A stretch of 64,000 nt of DNA from G965240365 sp965240365 (GCA_965240365.1 OZ251218.1:2046001-2110000), one strand, 5' to 3'; positions 26,395-35,094 are shown, numbered from the stretch's first letter. The notes: a model not told the origin generated them from the sequence alone. Numbers and translations are program-made.

Positions 26395-26790
26395 CCCAAT
26401 CAAAAGATCTTTATTAACCTGGTAATTAAATACAAGGCTCGTTTTATGGTGTATGGCGGCAGCATGAATGCGAAGCGGCTGCTCCGGTTTTTTGCGCAAT
26501 TAGTGAAGGGTGCGGCTCGGAAGGTATTTTTGATACTTGATAACCTGCGGGTATATCATGCCAGGCTGGTCAAGGCTTGGTTGGCGGCGGAAGAGAACCA
26601 AAGGAACATTGAGGTCTTTTTTCTTCCGGCCTGTTTGCCGGAATTGAATCCCGATGAGTACCTCAATTGTGACCTGCCTGCAGCAGGCAGGAGACACCGG
26701 TTCGAGTTCGCAACTACTTTAAGCATCACAAAATTGCTTATGGAAGCTCTGAATAAATCCATCCTGGATTTCTCAGAGCACGCAAGGTGA
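26395..26790 (+). pseudogene. IS630-family transposase remnant, interrupted by a 19-bp palindrome
   Basis: The frame reads ARFMVYGGSMNAKRLLRFF, LILDNLRVYHARLVKAWL and PELNPDEYLN, the second and third DDE blocks of IS630 transposases. The N-terminal half is missing. After a 19-bp palindrome (26673-26691) the usual C-terminal tail RVRNYFKHHKIAY is recognisable in a different frame (26698-26740), with about 30 residues lost between. Not functional. Confidence 0.8.
26673..26691. repeat. 19-bp palindrome CCTGCCTGCAGCAGGCAGG
   Basis: Perfect copy inside the IS630 remnant, at the border of a small deletion. Confidence 0.9.
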
Positions 26791-26882
26791 AAATGCGATT
26801 TTCACCTTGCTTCAAAATCATTGATTTTGGCGGTACGTCCCTGTACCGCAGGAAACTCTGATTCAATCAGAGTTTCCTTATG
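26735..26882. repeat. IS-linked hairpin block, second copy
   Basis: Matches 7703-7885: same GAATAAATCCATCCTGGATT segment, same GCAAGGTGAAAAT stem-loop and same GGAAACTCTGATT palindrome, but without the 19-bp insert. Follows the IS630 remnant and is probably its 3' end. Confidence 0.75.
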
Positions 26883-26953
26883 CAGCTTAATACACACTGT
26901 ATTTAATTGCCGGGTTAATAGTGATTCATTTAGAGCTTCTATAAACAACCGGC

Positions 26954-27832
26954 TCATGTCGCGCCCCCTCGGCCGGAAGCCAGTTTGGACTGATAGATAT
27001 AAGAGAAATCCTTGTCCTCACCCCCGGCCTCGACCAGGCGTCCGTAAATCTCGGTGGCAAGCGCGCCCAGCAGCGTGTCGGCGTCGGCCAGTTCCGCCGC
27101 TTCCTGCGACAGTTGCAGGTCTTTGAACATGAGCGCCGCGGAAAAGCCGGGCCGGTAGTCCTTATCGGAAGGCGCCGCCGGCCCGACGCCCGGCACCGGG
27201 CAATATGTGTTGGCGGACCAACTGGAACCGGAAGAGGTCGATATCATGTCGAAAAGCCTTTGCGGATCGAGGCCGAGCTTATGGCCGAGCGCAAAGCTTT
27301 CGGCCGTGACGATCATCGTCGCCCCGAGGATCATATTGTTGCAGATCTTTGCGATCTGGCCCGCGCCGGCCCCGCCGCAATGCACGGTTTTTTGCCCCAT
27401 CACATCGAACAACGGGGCGGCGCGTTCAAAGGCTTCGGCGGATGCGCCGGCCATAAAGGTCAGGCTGCCGGCATCCGCCCCGGCCGAGCCGCCGGACACG
27501 GGGGCGTCCACGGACAGAACGCCCCTTGCCCCGGCCGCTTCATGCGCGGCCCGCGCGCTTTTGACATCGACAGTGGAACAATCAATGAAAAGTTTGCCCC
27601 GGCCCAGCAGGCACAGGACTTCATCCGCCACCGCGCGCAGGATTTGTCCGTTCGGCAACATCGTCACCACCGCATCGGCCCCCTGCGCGGCAGCCCCGGC
27701 GTTGGCAACGACCTTGACGCCGTCAACCGTGACGGCGGCCAGATCATAGCCCGCGACCTCATGGTCCGCCCTGGCGAGGTTAGCGGCCATGCCGCGTCCC
27801 ATATTGCCGAGGCCAATAAAGCCGATCTTCAT
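26954..27832 (-). CDS. mmsB: 3-hydroxyisobutyrate dehydrogenase
   Basis: Oxidises 3-hydroxyisobutyrate to methylmalonate semialdehyde in valine catabolism. 292 aa. Rossmann motif MKIGFIGLGNMGRGMAANL; substrate loop DAPVSGGSAGADAGSLTFM; catalytic Lys in GQIAKICNNMILG; C-terminal KDLQLSQEAAE. It lies downstream of mmsA on the same strand, separated by a MITE-like insertion. Confidence 0.92.
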   Translation of the reverse strand: MKIGFIGLGNMGRGMAANLARADHEVAGYDLAAVTVDGVKVVANAGAAAQGADAVVTMLPNGQILRAVADEVLCLLGRGKLFIDCSTVDVKSARAAHEAAGARGVLSVDAPVSGGSAGADAGSLTFMAGASAEAFERAAPLFDVMGQKTVHCGGAGAGQIAKICNNMILGATMIVTAESFALGHKLGLDPQRLFDMISTSSGSSWSANTYCPVPGVGPAAPSDKDYRPGFSAALMFKDLQLSQEAAELADADTLLGALATEIYGRLVEAGGEDKDFSYIYQSKLASGRGGAT

Positions 27833-27932
27833 GTCCGTTCCTCCCCGTGTCCGTGATTTCGGATAGCCGCCATCGGCGCGAATCCCGGTTGCTGGCGGCC
27901 TCGAAGGATAGCCGCTTGTTCCGATGTCAGAT

Positions 27933-28200
27933 TAGGGCCTGTTTACACTATATTGGCCGTCCTGTTGTGTCCCAAACTGCGCCAATCAAGGCGCGCGGAG
28001 CGAAATTTGGTCATTCCAAATGAGCGACAAGCAACGCCGAGTGGCGCAGTTTGGGACACAACCCGAAGGGCTTGGCCTGTTTTGCGCCCCAGCTTCGTTG
28101 TCAGTCGCTTGAGTAGCGCAACTACACTGCGCTCCTTCCGCCTTGCTGGCGCGCAAAACAGACTCAAGCAGGACGGCCAATATAGTGTAAACAGGCCCTA
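27933..28200. mobile_element. MITE-like element with 32-bp perfect terminal inverted repeats
   Basis: The first 32 bases (27933-27964, starting TAGGGCCTGTTTACACTATA) are the exact reverse complement of the last 32 (28169-28200). A nested inverted pair, GTGTCCCAAACTGCGCC near 27967 and GGCGCAGTTTGGGACAC near 28054, lies inside. No transposase frame is present. TA at both outer ends would fit a Tc1/mariner-IS630-type target duplication. Confidence 0.8.
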
Positions 28201-28218
28201 AAACCCATGCCGTGTTCC

Positions 28219-29721
28219 TCACGACATGGTCGGAATCGTAAATTCCGCCCCCTCCTTGATCCCCGACGGCCAGCGTTGGGTCACGGTCTTGGTTCTGGTA
28301 TAAAAGCGAAAGGCATCCGCGCCATGCTGGTTCAGATCGCCGAAGCCCGATTTTTTCCAGCCGCCGAAGGTGTAATACGCAAGCGGCACCGGAATCGGCA
28401 CATTCACCCCCACCATGCCGACATTGATCCGGTTGGCGAAGTCCCGCGCGGTGTCCCCGTCGCGGGTAAAGATCGAGACGCCATTGCCATACTCATTTTC
28501 CATCGGCAGGCGTATGGCCGCCGCATAATCTTTTGCGCGCACAAGGCTCAGAACGGGCGCGAAGATCTCCTCGCGATAAATCGCCATGTTGGTCGTGACC
28601 CGATCAAACAGGCATGCCCCCATGAAAAAGCCGTTCTCATAGCCCCGCGGGCTGAAGTCCCGGCCATCGACGACCAGGGTCGCGCCGGCCTTCACCCCCG
28701 TTTCGACAAGGCCGAGCGCGCGTTCTTTCGCCTGGGCCGTCACCAGCGGCCCGAAGTCCGCGTCCTCACCGTCCGTATAAGGGCCGACCTTCAGGGCTTC
28801 AATGCGCGGCACGAGCCTTTCCACCAATGCGTCCGCCGTCCTCTCTCCAACGGGCACGGCCACTGAAATCGCCATGCACCGCTCTCCGGCGGCGCCGAAG
28901 CCGGCCCCGACGAGGGCGTCCGCGGCCTGATCCAGGTCGGCGTCCGGCATAACGATCATGTGATTCTTGGCGCCGCCGAAACACTGCACACGCTTGCCAT
29001 TAGCGGCGCCGCGCGTATAAATATACTCGGCGATCGGGGTGGAGCCGACAAAACCAATGGCCGCGATATCCGGATGGTCCAGAATGGCGTCAACCATATC
29101 CTTGTCGCCATTGACGACATTCAAAACGCCCTCGGGCAGGCCCGCTTCCAGCATCATTTCCGCCAGCATCAGCGGGACGGAAGGGTCTCTTTCGGACGGT
29201 TTGAGGATGAAGGCGTTGCCGGCGGCGATGGCGGGGCAGAATTTCCACATCGGGATCATGGCCGGGAAGTTGAACGGCGTGATCCCCGCCACAACACCCA
29301 GGGGCTGGCGCATCGAGTAGATGTCGATCCCGCGTCCCGCGCCCTCGGTGAATTCGCCTTTCATAAGGTGCGGCGCGCCGATGCAGAATTCCGCGACCTC
29401 AAGCCCCCGGATCACATCACCTTTCGCGTCAAGCAGGGTCTTGCCGTGTTCGCGGGACAGGGCCTCGGCCAGCTTGTCCATATCGCGCCGCAAAAGCGCA
29501 ACGAACTCCATCATCACGCGGCCGCGCTTTTGCGGATTGACCGTCGCCCAGGCTATCTGCGCTTCTTTCGCCGCTGCCACGGCCAACGCCAGATCGGCCT
29601 CGTTCCCAAGGGCGACCCGTGCCTGAACCTCCCCTGTCGCGGGGTTGAAAACCTCGGCCGAGCGTTCCGACGATCCCGCCACGCGCCTGCCACCGATGAA
29701 ATGTCCAATTGTCTTTGTCAT
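28219..29721 (-). CDS. mmsA: Methylmalonate-semialdehyde dehydrogenase (CoA-acylating)
   Basis: Converts methylmalonate semialdehyde to propionyl-CoA and CO2 in valine catabolism. 500 aa, the usual length. Aldehyde dehydrogenase features: ITPFNFPAMIPMWKFCPAIA, catalytic Cys in AAGERCMAIS, KPSERDPS and the MMSDH-type C-terminus FYTRTKTVTQRWP. ATG 29721 is supported by GGAGG four bases upstream; the longer open frame starts within that site. Forms a pathway pair with mmsB. Confidence 0.93.
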   Translation of the reverse strand: MTKTIGHFIGGRRVAGSSERSAEVFNPATGEVQARVALGNEADLALAVAAAKEAQIAWATVNPQKRGRVMMEFVALLRRDMDKLAEALSREHGKTLLDAKGDVIRGLEVAEFCIGAPHLMKGEFTEGAGRGIDIYSMRQPLGVVAGITPFNFPAMIPMWKFCPAIAAGNAFILKPSERDPSVPLMLAEMMLEAGLPEGVLNVVNGDKDMVDAILDHPDIAAIGFVGSTPIAEYIYTRGAANGKRVQCFGGAKNHMIVMPDADLDQAADALVGAGFGAAGERCMAISVAVPVGERTADALVERLVPRIEALKVGPYTDGEDADFGPLVTAQAKERALGLVETGVKAGATLVVDGRDFSPRGYENGFFMGACLFDRVTTNMAIYREEIFAPVLSLVRAKDYAAAIRLPMENEYGNGVSIFTRDGDTARDFANRINVGMVGVNVPIPVPLAYYTFGGWKKSGFGDLNQHGADAFRFYTRTKTVTQRWPSGIKEGAEFTIPTMS

Positions 29722-29904
29722 GCCGCCTCCCCATCGCATTCAGAAGGAAATAAACATAATAGCATATACAAAATAAGCCTCTTTTTCAGGCGCTTCAAAA
29801 TAATACGGTGATACCGTATGATTCAAATAGAGCAGCGAGCGCGCGGCGCGATCGGTAGTGCTTCGTATGCCTTACCTCCGACACAAATTCGAGGGAGTTC
29901 CATC

Positions 29905-30687
29905 ATGACACAGCGAAAAACCGCCATCGTAACCGGGTCCACCAGCGGTATCGGCCTCGGCGTGGCGGAAGCGCTCGCCGCCGCTGATATGAACGTGATG
30001 CTCAACGGCTTCGGCGATCCGGGCGAGATAGAGGCGATCCGCGGCCGCCTCGCGGAAACGCATCACGCGGACATCGCCTATAACGACGCGGACATGACCA
30101 GGCCGGATCAGATCGCCGGCCTTATCGCCGAGACTGCGGAGCGATTCGGGCAGATCGATGTGCTGGTCAATAATGCCGGCATACAGCATGTGGCCTCGAT
30201 CGAGGCGTTCCCGGTCGAGCAGTGGGACGCGATCCTTGCGATCAACCTGTCCAGCGCGTTCCACACGATCCGCCTGAGCCTCGCCGATATGAAGCGGCGC
30301 AAATGGGGCCGGATTATCAACATCGCCTCGGCGCATGGCCTGGTCGCCTCACCCTGCAAATCGGCTTATGTCTCGGCCAAACACGGCATTCTCGGCCTGA
30401 CCAAGACCGTCGCCCTGGAAGCGGCGGAATATGGCGTCACGGTCAACGCAATCTGTCCGGGCTACGTGCGCACGCCCCTGGTCGAGGGTCAGATCGCGGA
30501 CACCGCAAAGGCGCGCGGCATCCCGGAGCGGGAAGTGGTGCGCGATGTGATGCTGGGCGGGCAGCCCACGAAGGCATTCGTCACGACCCGGCAAATCGGC
30601 GCGCTGGCCGTGTTCCTTTGTTCCGATGAGGCCGCATCGATCACGGGCGCGGCGCTGCCCGTTGACGGTGGTTGGACCGCCCGGTAA
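29905..30687 (+). CDS. bdhA: D-3-hydroxybutyrate dehydrogenase (SDR)
   Basis: NAD-dependent interconversion of D-3-hydroxybutyrate and acetoacetate. 260 aa as in characterised enzymes. Motifs: AIVTGSTSGIGLGVAEALA, VNNAGIQHVASIEAFPVEQW, catalytic Ser/Tyr/Lys in IASAHGLVASPCKSAYVSAKHG, and the family-specific ICPGYVRTPLVEGQI. Start ATG 29905 has GAGGGA upstream; the open frame begins earlier without a plausible site. Divergent from mmsA. Confidence 0.9.
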   Translation: MTQRKTAIVTGSTSGIGLGVAEALAAADMNVMLNGFGDPGEIEAIRGRLAETHHADIAYNDADMTRPDQIAGLIAETAERFGQIDVLVNNAGIQHVASIEAFPVEQWDAILAINLSSAFHTIRLSLADMKRRKWGRIINIASAHGLVASPCKSAYVSAKHGILGLTKTVALEAAEYGVTVNAICPGYVRTPLVEGQIADTAKARGIPEREVVRDVMLGGQPTKAFVTTRQIGALAVFLCSDEAASITGAALPVDGGWTAR

Positions 30688-31043
30688 CCCGGACGGCGAC
30701 CGTAACTGTAATATCTTTGCCCGGCCTTTGCCTGTTTAGTCCAGCGCTGGAAGGATTTTTCGCCAGCCTCCAATTTTCTGCGCTTGATAGACAGGGGTAT
30801 TACAGTTATTGTATTTATACTCCAATTATGTTGATTGACGAGTCTCTGCATGGGTGAATATGTTGTGTGCCGGGAGTAACGGAGTAACATGATCGGCGTA
30901 GTTTCGAAATGACGCCCCCCTGCCGCCGAAAACGGAAGAACCAGACATTTAACCAAGCGTATTTGCAAGGCCGACAGTTATCTGACATAAATCTTCACCA
31001 CTTCGCATGATGTGAATTTACTCAGGATTAAAGAGGCTTGAAA
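30688..31043. other. Gap upstream of the AlbA_2-RRM gene
   Basis: No gene seen. It contains one copy of a short block GCCTCCAATTTTCTG..CTTGATAG (about 30766-30790) that also occurs near 1181, 33015 and 42360. Base composition becomes AT-richer towards the next gene. Confidence 0.5.
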
Positions 31044-32858
31044 ATGGAGAATTTGCTTAGATTAAGCGAACGAGTAGAAATTGCGGTTGAGCTTGGAGAG
31101 AGTTATTACCGCGAATTCAAGAGCGCCTATCAGGGGAAACCCGGCGCGAAAACAGCAAGAGATTTTAAAGATATTTGCTACAGCGCCGCGAAGGAACTGA
31201 CCGCGTTTGCCAATGCCGATGGCGGTGAACTGTTTATCGGCATAGAGGATAACGGCGAGGTTACCGGAATCCCATATTCCGGCGACAAACTAAACCAGAT
31301 ACTTGAAGCCTCATCCAATTACATTCTCAAGGATACTCCTTTGCCAATTAGAAGAAAAAATATAATTGATTATAAGGAGAAAAGAATTATCCATTTCTCC
31401 GTGGATAAGGGATCGAAATTCATTCATCAAACAAGCCGGGGAGAATGTTTCAAGCGAGAAGATCAGCATAGTATCCCAACATCCGCCGACAAGATCAGAT
31501 TCGCGCGGGAAGAAGCCGAATCAAGATATTATGATAGAGAGTTTGAATATCTCGCAACGGTTACTGATTTGGATCTTTCCCTGGTTTCCAGGGTGGCATA
31601 CGAATGCACCAAGATCAAAGACATCTCAGCGGAGCATTTCCTCCAACTCATGGAACTGGCGGAATTTGACGGTGATCGACTGATACTGAGAAAGGCCGCC
31701 TTATTGTTATTCGCAAAAAATCCGGGCAAATGGCATCCAAGGTCCAGAGTGAGGATTCTGAAAGTCAATGGATTGGAGCAAAAACCGGCGCCCGATTATA
31801 ACGTAACGGAAATTTCTGATATTTCAGGAAACATCTTCCAACTCGCGGCGGAAAGCTGGGAGGCTTTAAGGCCGGCTTTGAGCGAAACAAGATACTCCGA
31901 GGATGGACTTTTCAAAACTCAGGTTATTTATCCGGAGACGGCATGCAGAGAAGCCCTGATAAATGCGATCACCCATCGTGATTACAGTTCGGAAGGGCGT
32001 GAAATTGAAATAAGGATTTTTACGGATCGATTGGAAATTTTGAGCCCTGGGAAACTGTTATCCAAACTAACGATTGATGATTTGAAAGAACTTAAAGGCG
32101 CGCATGAATCCAGGAATGTTTATATAGCGCGAGTTCTCCGGGAATATGGGTATATCAGAGAGTTAGGCGAAGGTATGCGAAGAATATTTGAAGTAATGGC
32201 AAGTAATGAACTTGCCGAACCTCAAATCTCTTCGCCAAATAAATCTTTCATCGTAGAACTGTTCTTTAAATCCATATACTCCGATGAAGAAAAATTATGG
32301 CTTGATCATTTCAAAGATACAGACCTGACGCGAGAGCAGAAAACCGTCATTAAATCAGGCATGAATAATCGACTGATATCCCCGAGGGAAATCTTTGAAA
32401 ATGTGGGTATTGTTGACACTGAAAAATACAGACAATTAGTTGAAAGTCTGTCCGCGGCGGGAATTCTGAAAAGAGAAATTCCCAGTTCCAAAGCATCTAA
32501 TCTCGCAAAGAAAAAATCAATTCCAAAGAAAAGTGTTGGTATCTACAGGATTCAAATACCTCAAAAAAACCTGACCGAAACCAATCAGGCAGGCATTGTG
32601 AAAGATAAATCGGATTATGCCAAAGTATTTGTCAGGGGTCTGGATTGGTATGCCTCAAAAGAACAGCTTGAAAAGGAACTGTCTCAATTTGGCGTGGTGG
32701 AAGATATTATAATCCCCAAGAATCGTATCACCGGCAAATCGAGGGGATTTGCGTTTGTTGAATTTGATTCTCGTGAGTCCGCGATCAAGGCGCTTGAATC
32801 CGATAAACGGCTCAAAATAAATGGCAGAAGGTTTTTTCTTCAGGAATTCAGAGAATAG
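31044..32858 (+). CDS. AlbA_2 (Schlafen-type) / HATPase_c_4 protein with C-terminal RNA-recognition motif
   Basis: 604-aa protein of unknown function with three recognisable parts. Residues about 15-140 form an AlbA_2 domain: ESYYREFKSAY (ExxxFK element) and KELTAFANADGGELFIGIED. Residues about 290-410 form a divergent GHKL-type ATPase (HATPase_c_4): ACREALINAITHRDYS, then RLEILSPGKL and YIRELGEGMRRIFEVM. A winged-helix-like segment follows (about 430-480, ISPREIFENVGIVDTEKYRQ). The last 80 residues are a canonical RRM: RNP-2 KVFVRGL and RNP-1 KSRGFAFVEF, complete to the stop. AlbA_2-HATPase proteins are common in accessory DNA; an RRM tail is not something I recognise from them. ATG 31044 has AGAGG seven bases upstream. 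Codon use is AT-richer than the neighbours and IS elements flank it, suggesting transfer. A regulator or a stand-alone antiviral RNA-binding protein are both possible. Confidence 0.85.
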   Translation: MENLLRLSERVEIAVELGESYYREFKSAYQGKPGAKTARDFKDICYSAAKELTAFANADGGELFIGIEDNGEVTGIPYSGDKLNQILEASSNYILKDTPLPIRRKNIIDYKEKRIIHFSVDKGSKFIHQTSRGECFKREDQHSIPTSADKIRFAREEAESRYYDREFEYLATVTDLDLSLVSRVAYECTKIKDISAEHFLQLMELAEFDGDRLILRKAALLLFAKNPGKWHPRSRVRILKVNGLEQKPAPDYNVTEISDISGNIFQLAAESWEALRPALSETRYSEDGLFKTQVIYPETACREALINAITHRDYSSEGREIEIRIFTDRLEILSPGKLLSKLTIDDLKELKGAHESRNVYIARVLREYGYIRELGEGMRRIFEVMASNELAEPQISSPNKSFIVELFFKSIYSDEEKLWLDHFKDTDLTREQKTVIKSGMNNRLISPREIFENVGIVDTEKYRQLVESLSAAGILKREIPSSKASNLAKKKSIPKKSVGIYRIQIPQKNLTETNQAGIVKDKSDYAKVFVRGLDWYASKEQLEKELSQFGVVEDIIIPKNRITGKSRGFAFVEFDSRESAIKALESDKRLKINGRRFFLQEFRE

Positions 32859-33322
32859 AGACAGTGATCGAAGATAAAAATACGGCGGAGATTGAATCTG
32901 GGTAAACTCCTTTGCAGAATACGCTTTAGCAGATAATTCATTGTTCGATCCGATATAACGTCGACAAACAGCATGCGACCACATACAGCACAGCCATAGA
33001 AAGGCAAGTCGTCCGCCTCTGGTTTTCTGCTTGTTAATAGAGTCAGTGCGGAGAGCTAATCTCAGCAGGCTGTTTATATTTCCTATACTTGAAGGTTTTC
33101 GATTCTTGCTTGAGCATCTAAGTCAGCCACGATTGGCCTGACGCCCGGCGTCTCATTCTGTCAGTGGTATCTTCGACGTCTTCTTCAAAAGGCTCTGAAT
33201 GGTAGTCTGCATCGGGAAAGTGAAGCAGGGACAGTGTGAAATCGTATTGCTCGGACTGGATCACATGCTCGGTACATGGTTGATGGAGCCATACATCGCT
33301 GTCAAACTTGCAGACGCCACTA
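32859..33322. other. Gap between the AlbA_2-RRM gene and the IS5-type element
   Basis: No intact gene. The block GCCTCTGGTTTTCTGCTTGTT recurs near 33015, and the right part contains a short minus-strand coding remnant described separately. Confidence 0.5.
33118..33320 (-). pseudogene. Unidentified coding remnant truncated by the IS5-type element
   Basis: The minus strand is open for about 67 codons to TAG 33118, reading SGVCKFDSDVWLHQPCTEHV then LLHFPDADYHSEPFEED and RMRRRASGQSW. No start codon exists before the IS boundary; across the IS the frame meets a stop soon after re-entry at 35441. I do not recognise the family. It looks protein-like (acidic, aromatic-rich) but could be chance. Confidence 0.3.
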
Positions 33323-33479
33323 GGGCGTAGACCTATAAACGGGTAACAGTTAAAATGATTGCAAGATAAAAAACTCAGGAGGTTTCAATGTCTCTAAATT
33401 TCTGGTTAACGAAAGAGCAGTTCAAAACAATCCAACCATTGCTGCCGAACAAGCCGCGTGGTGTTGCGCGCGTGTGCGA

Positions 33480-33498
33480 CCTGCCTGTAGCAGGCAGG
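33480..33498. repeat. 19-bp palindrome, one-base variant (CCTGCCTGTAGCAGGCAGG)
   Basis: Inserted in the IS5-type transposase; removing exactly these 19 bases restores the frame (ARVCD-RRVLSG). Confidence 0.9.
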
Positions 33499-34160
33499 CA
33501 GGCGGGTCTTGTCAGGCATCATCTATTGTCTTCAGCGGGGATATAGGTGGAGCGATGTCCCTAAGGAATACGGCCCGGCCAAGACGCTCTACAATCGCTA
33601 CAGGTGTTGGTCTGAGGCGGGTGTGTTCGAACGCATATTCAAGGCTTTAGCAGGTGAGGGCGCAGACTTCAGCACGCTGATGATTGACACAAGCCACATC
33701 AAAACCCACCGGATTGCCGCCAATGGTGTAAAAAAAACAGCCTCTTTTAAAATCAGAGTGGGTAATGTAATAATTCTGTCACTATTTATCAGTGAGAAGA
33801 AGGGGATAGGGCGATGCAATCGGAACAGCTTTTTGAGGCGGCGCTTGGTGTGAGTTCGCCGTGGTATGTCGTTGAGACACGCTTTGACACGGTGGGTAGG
33901 ATGCTGACGATTCTTGTGGATTTTCACTCTGGCAGTCGCTTCAGTCACCCTGAGGCGGTGGGCGAGCACCCGGTGCACGACACGCAGACCAAACGCTATC
34001 GGCATCTGAACTTTTTCCAGCATGAGTGTTATCTTGAGGTGCGTGTGCCGCGGGTGAAACTGCCGGACGGCTCGGTGCGGCTGGTGCAGCCGCCGTGGGG
34101 GGGCAAGCTCAGCGGTTTCACGCAGTTGTTTGAGGCCCTGGTGCTGTGCCTGTGCCGGGA

Positions 34161-34179
34161 CCTGCCTGCTGCAGGCAGG
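34161..34179. repeat. 19-bp palindrome (central T)
   Basis: Exact insertion in the ISL3 transposase between GTGCCGGGA and GATGCCGTTG. Confidence 0.93.
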
Positions 34180-34224
34180 GATGCCGTTGGCGGCGGTAGC
34201 GTGGCTGGTGGGCGAGAGTCGGCA

Positions 34225-34243
34225 CCTGCCTGCAGCAGGCAGG
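34225..34243. repeat. 19-bp palindrome (central A)
   Basis: Exact insertion in the ISL3 transposase between AGTCGGCA and CTGGGTAACG. Confidence 0.93.
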
Positions 34244-34408
34244 CTGGGTAACGGCGATTGCCGAGCGCTACGTTGAGTTGGCGCTGGCGCAAGCAGATTT
34301 CTCGGAAGTCTGCGAGTTGGCCATCGACGAGACCGCCAAGGCTAAGGGACACCAGTATGTGACGATTGCCGCTGATGCCGAGCGCCGCGCGGTGCTCTTT
34401 GTGACCGA

Positions 34409-34427
34409 CCTGCCTGCTGCAGGCAGG
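34409..34427. repeat. 19-bp palindrome (central T)
   Basis: Exact insertion in the ISL3 transposase between GTGACCGA and CCTGACACGC. Confidence 0.93.
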
Positions 34428-34567
34428 CCTGACACGCAGGGCCGAGCAACAACACGACCCCAAACTCAAGGGACTGCGCTGGAAGCTGCTCAAAGACCGA
34501 AATCAACTCAGCGACAGCGCGCGTGCCGACCTTGATGCCCTGCTGAAACACCGGGCCACCAAGCGCA

Positions 34568-34586
34568 CCTGCCTGCAGCAGGCAGG
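34568..34586. repeat. 19-bp palindrome (central A)
   Basis: Exact insertion in the ISL3 transposase between CAAGCGCA and CCGCGCGTGC. Confidence 0.93.
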
Positions 34587-35075
34587 CCGCGCGTGCCTGG
34601 CAGTACCGGGAAGACCTGCGCGAAATCCTCAACCGCAAGCAGCGCCATGTCGTGCGCCAGATGCTCAAACAATAGTGCACAAACGTCATGCGCTCAAAGG
34701 TCGAAGCCATGAAGGATGTAGCGCGGATGATTCGAAACCACCTTGAGGGCATCGTTGCCTGGGCACGAACACGAATGACCAATGGTTTCCTTGAAGCCAT
34801 TAACGGCCTGTTCCAGGCCGCCAAACGCAAGGCCCGAGGGTATCGGCGTTTGTCAACCATTCGCACCATCATCTTCCTGATTGCTGGAAAACTCAACTTT
34901 CGCACACTCAATCCACATGCGGTTTAACCCACTTGGAATTTAAAAGAGCCAAAAACAACAGCCAGGGGCGAGCCATCGGCAAGACCAGGGGCGGCTTGAA
35001 TTCTAAACTGCATCTGGTGTGTGATGGCCAGGGCCGTCCTGTCCACCTGCACCTGACGGCAGGCAACCGGGCTGA

Positions 35076-35094
35076 CCTGCCTGCAGCAGGCAGG
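35076..35094. repeat. 19-bp palindrome (central A)
   Basis: Insertion in the second half of the IS5-type transposase, after GGGCTGA; excision restores the frame. Confidence 0.92.

Larger units (their letters stand above)
33814..34927 (+). pseudogene. ISL3-family transposase, broken by four 19-bp palindromes and an amber codon
   Basis: Starts MQSEQLFEAALGVSSPWYV and continues through GSRFSHPEAVGEHPVHDTQT, the IDETAKAKGHQYVTIAAD DDE block and MTNGFLEAINGLFQAAKRKA near the end, stop TAA 34927. Each 19-bp palindrome (34161, 34225, 34409 and 34568) shifts the frame; excising all four gives one continuous product (CRE-MPLAAVAWLVGES, ESRH-WVTAIAERY, FVTD-LTRRAEQQ, KRT-ARAWQYRED). A TAG at 34673-34675 would still interrupt it. 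Confidence 0.87.
33740..34950 (+). mobile_element. ISL3-family element nested in the IS5-type element
   Basis: Imperfect inverted ends of about 24 bases: GCCTCTTTTAAAATC..GTGGGT at 33740 and ACCCACTT..TTTAAAAGAGCC ending 34950. A-rich flanks (AAAAAACA left, AAAAACAA right) are close to an 8-bp target duplication. Confidence 0.75.

Noticed and set aside
31044..32858. Simple ATP-dependent helicase or transcriptional regulator annotation
   Set aside because: No helicase motifs; the AlbA_2, GHKL-type ATPase and RRM parts explain the sequence better.
33740..34950. Programmed frameshifting in the ISL3 transposase
   Set aside because: The frame breaks coincide exactly with four 19-bp palindromes, so insertion explains them; no slippery sequences are needed.
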